NCBI RefSeq assembly: GCF_007753095.1
Contig: NZ_CP036348.1
Location: 992,001-1,056,000, forward strand
Length of the DNA: 64,000 bases
DNA from: Rosistilla carotiformis
GTDB lineage: Bacteria; Planctomycetota; Planctomycetia; Pirellulales; Pirellulaceae
Direction of reading: 5' to 3'
Shown: positions 61,765-64,000 of the stretch, in pieces
Layout: each line of letters begins with the position of its first letter
How positions within the stretch are numbered: position 1 is the stretch's first letter
Notes under the pieces: model-generated
The model's database searches: none
What the model was told of the DNA's origin: nothing
The model's input: only the letters and a program-made list of their open reading frames with translations
Position numbers and translations under genes: made by a program

Positions 61765-63162
61765 ATGGAGACGGCACCGCCACGCGTTGCGATCGTCGGA
61801 GGAGGATTGGCCGGGATGGCCGCTGCGCTGGGACTGTCGCAGGCCGGATTGAAGGTGACGCTGATCGAAGCTCGCAGCAAAACCGGCGGCCGCGCGGGTT
61901 CCTTCATCGATCCGACTACGGGGGCGGAGATCGATTATTGCCAACACGTCGGCATGGGCTGCTGCACGAACCTGTTGGATCTTTTGAAGCGGACGGGCCA
62001 GTTGGACGCTTGGCGGCGTTATCGATCACTGACGTTCATCGGTCCGGCGGGAGAAGTCTGTCCGTTTGCGGGCTCGCGTTGGTTGCCCGCTCCGCTGCAT
62101 CTGATGAAGGCTTTTTCGGGCTTAAGCTACCTGTCGCAAGACCTTCGCAAAACGATCGCTCAGGGAATTTGGAAGTTGATGCGTCTGCGTCCGGAAGACC
62201 AAGCGAACTGGCCGACGATGCAGGATTGGTTGACCGCTGCGGGGCAATCCGAAGCGGCGATCCGGGAATTTTGGGACGTGATTTTGGTCAGCGCCCTCGG
62301 GGAGGCGACCGATCGCGTCGCTGTCGCTCCGGCGCGGAAGGTCTTGGTTGACGGCTTCCTTTCGCACCGCGATGCTGGCGACGTCTGGGTGCCTCAGTTG
62401 CCTCTTTCGGTCTTGTTTGGTCAACGCTTGCCCGACGACTTAACCCGGCGCGGCGTCGAGATCCGATTGTCGGCGCGGGCGGTCGGGATCGAGAGTCACG
62501 GCGGACGCGCGACCGGCGTGCGGTTGAGCGATGGCTCGACGATCGCCGCAGATTATCTGCTGATCGCGACGCCGTGGCATCAATTGCAAAACGTTTTAGG
62601 TGATGCCAGCGATGCGGTCGACGATGGCGACGCGATCGCATCGATCCCCGCCTCGCCGATCACGGGGATCCATTTGTGGTGCGACCGGACGCTGACCGAT
62701 GCGGATCACTTAGCCTTTGTCGGCCGCACGATCCAGTGGTTGTTTCGTCCCACGTTTGCAAGCGATCAACCGGGTAGGATCTATCATCAAATCGTGATCA
62801 GTGGATCGCGCGACTTGCCGCCGCGGCAACAACTGTTGGACCAAGTCGTCGGCGAACTTCGCGAATTGCTGCCCGCAGCCCGCGAGGCAAACGTTGTCGC
62901 TTCGCGGATCGTGACCGATCCCAAATCGGTCTACTCGGTTTCGCTGGCGACTGAAAAACGTCGGCCCGCCGCGACAACACGGTTACCCAACCTGTGGCTT
63001 GCTGGCGACTGGACCGCCACCGGTTGGCCCGCGACGATGGAATCGGCCGTGATCAGCGGCTATCGCGCGGCCGACCAGATCGCCGACAACTTGGGGCGGT
63101 CGAGCGGGAATGAGCGGCCGGCGTTGGCGAAATCGTGGCTCGCCCGGTTGTTGGTTCGTTAG
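61765..63162 (+). CDS. hpnE: Hydroxysqualene dehydroxylase HpnE (FAD-dependent)
   Basis: 465 residues. The FAD-binding Rossmann start is VAIVGGGLAGMAAALGLSQA, then IEARSKTGGRAGSF. Mid-protein motifs YCQHVGMGCCTNLLDLLKR and the C-terminal LWLAGDWTATGWPATMESAV (FAD-binding GD motif) fit squalene-associated amine-oxidase/phytoene-desaturase relatives. It removes the hydroxyl of hydroxysqualene to give squalene. The final gene of the operon; a hairpin at 63286-63314 may end the transcript. Confidence 0.93.
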   Translation: METAPPRVAIVGGGLAGMAAALGLSQAGLKVTLIEARSKTGGRAGSFIDPTTGAEIDYCQHVGMGCCTNLLDLLKRTGQLDAWRRYRSLTFIGPAGEVCPFAGSRWLPAPLHLMKAFSGLSYLSQDLRKTIAQGIWKLMRLRPEDQANWPTMQDWLTAAGQSEAAIREFWDVILVSALGEATDRVAVAPARKVLVDGFLSHRDAGDVWVPQLPLSVLFGQRLPDDLTRRGVEIRLSARAVGIESHGGRATGVRLSDGSTIAADYLLIATPWHQLQNVLGDASDAVDDGDAIASIPASPITGIHLWCDRTLTDADHLAFVGRTIQWLFRPTFASDQPGRIYHQIVISGSRDLPPRQQLLDQVVGELRELLPAAREANVVASRIVTDPKSVYSVSLATEKRRPAATTRLPNLWLAGDWTATGWPATMESAVISGYRAADQIADNLGRSSGNERPALAKSWLARLLVR

Positions 63163-63672
63163 GTGCAGTGGGCCAGAAACCGCAGGACATTGCTCTCGCG
63201 GTTGAACAAAGCCCCCCGCATCGTGGTCGCGGCTTCGTTTAACCGCGTGCCCCGCGTGCTGCGCGGCGATCGCGTAACGACCGACACCGTCGGGCCTGGC
63301 GTTGCCCCGACGGTCAAACGATCGGAACGCGACTTTCGCCAACTCTTAGCATTCCAGCGTCGATACAATGGACCCCGGGGATACTTCGTCACGAAAAAAA
63401 TTCGCTGACTTGTTCCCCATTAAACCGAGCGGATTGGCTGCAGTGGCGGCATGGTTGCCGGTGGGGTTGTTGCAGGGGGAGGTATCGCGTCCTTGGATGG
63501 CTTGCCCCCTCGACGGCCACTCAATCTGAGGTAAATTCTTGAGCAAACGTAACGGCCTTGCCGCTTCGGGGCAGCAGGCGATTTCGTTGCGTTGCTCGCT
63601 TTCCCCTACACGATCGCTTCAACGCGGCGTGCTACCCCAGCACGTAGACAACTGAGACAAAGGAAGTCAGCA
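63163..63672. other. 510-bp gap with a hairpin but no supported gene
   Basis: Contains a 9-bp perfect stem (63286-63294 ACCGTCGGG with 63306-63314) and an 11-nt loop but no T run. Short frames near 63163-63408 show no recognisable content. The right part should hold the hppA promoter. Confidence 0.5.
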
Positions 63673-64000
63673 ATGAACGCAGGCATTGTATGGTTGGTTT
63701 GTTTTGCATCGGCCATCGCAGCCCTGGTTTGGGCTCGCCGCTTTTACAAGGCGATGATGGAGGCGGACGAAGGAACCGATCTGATGCGAGAAATCGCAGA
63801 GAGCGTTCGCCAGGGGGCCGATGCCTATCTGAAGCAACAGTACCGGTGGGTCACGATCGTCTTTATTGTTGTCGCGGCGCTGTTGTCGGTGGCGGCGTAT
63901 GGCTTCGGTTTGCAGAGCGGTTTTGTGCCGATCGCGTTTGTCACCGGCGGCTTCTTCTCCGGGCTGTGCGGTTGGTTTGGGATGAAGACGGCGACGCAGG
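63673..64000 (+). CDS. hppA: Membrane-bound proton- or sodium-translocating pyrophosphatase, N-terminal part
   Basis: The window ends inside the gene after about 109 residues. ATG at 63673 with AGGAAG upstream. Two membrane helices are visible (about 2-20 and 56-80), then a third. The segment KAMMEADEGTDLMREIAESVR followed by QGADAYLKQQYRWVTIVF is the H+-PPase hallmark (I-x-x-G-A-x-A-Y-L-x-x-Q-Y). The enzyme hydrolyses pyrophosphate and pumps protons or sodium. The coupling-ion type cannot be told from this fragment. Confidence 0.9.
   Translation, partial: MNAGIVWLVCFASAIAALVWARRFYKAMMEADEGTDLMREIAESVRQGADAYLKQQYRWVTIVFIVVAALLSVAAYGFGLQSGFVPIAFVTGGFFSGLCGWFGMKTATQ

Overview
The window looks like a chromosomal segment of a planctomycete of the Pirellulaceae type (Rhodopirellula/Rosistilla-like). 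The evidence is a DUF1559 protein with a prepilin-like N-terminus, DUF1080/LamG-type proteins, a dockerin-bearing surface protein whose N-terminal region ends in the planctomycete 'LESRRLLA' motif, a Ser/Thr kinase paired with a divergent sigma-like protein, XylR-type AraC regulators, and an hpnCDE squalene operon. I saw no rRNA, tRNA, insertion sequence, prophage or CRISPR array.

Left part (1-21.7 kb). A partial hemB runs off the left edge. A DUF1080 protein and a DHH phosphohydrolase follow. The centre of interest is a minus-strand block: an MMPL/RND lipid exporter (14543-16828), a 3094-residue highly reducing type I polyketide synthase (4965-14249; KS-AT-DH-psiKR-ER-KR-ACP-C-reductase), and two proteins of the aminoacyl-transfer-like GNAT superfamily (3630-4955 FemAB-like, 2522-3559 DUF2156). 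A good -35/-10 promoter lies upstream of the PKS. Just upstream of the exporter are a degenerate sigma-like protein and a membrane Ser/Thr kinase with an extracytoplasmic sensor region, then a MocR-type regulator. I infer a locus that makes, aminoacylates or N-acylates, and exports a reduced polyketide lipid.

Middle part (21.8-35.6 kb). Mostly conserved cell functions: sulfite reductase, RNase R, a large secreted esterase-like hydrolase, FlgM, a Fur-family regulator, FdxA ferredoxin, chorismate synthase and an ECF sigma factor.

Accessory part (35.6-50.9 kb). Two near-identical repeat cassettes (35805-36382 and 39344-39918) flank a TIGR03032 protein and a dockerin surface protein whose start is out of frame because of an A8 run. 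Then come secreted gamma-glutamyltransferase, a VOC protein, a gamma-glutamylcyclotransferase-like protein, a BPL_N/DJ-1-type protein, an Ntn (C45-type) hydrolase, and a XylR/DUF1559/lipoprotein module.

Right part (50.9-64 kb). Planctomycete-type hypothetical proteins, gltX, ispH, an SRPBCC-GyrI gene broken by a 22-bp tandem duplication, a PQQ-propeller membrane protein, the hpnC-hpnD-hpnE operon, and the start of hppA. ispH and hpnCDE both serve isoprenoid/squalene synthesis.
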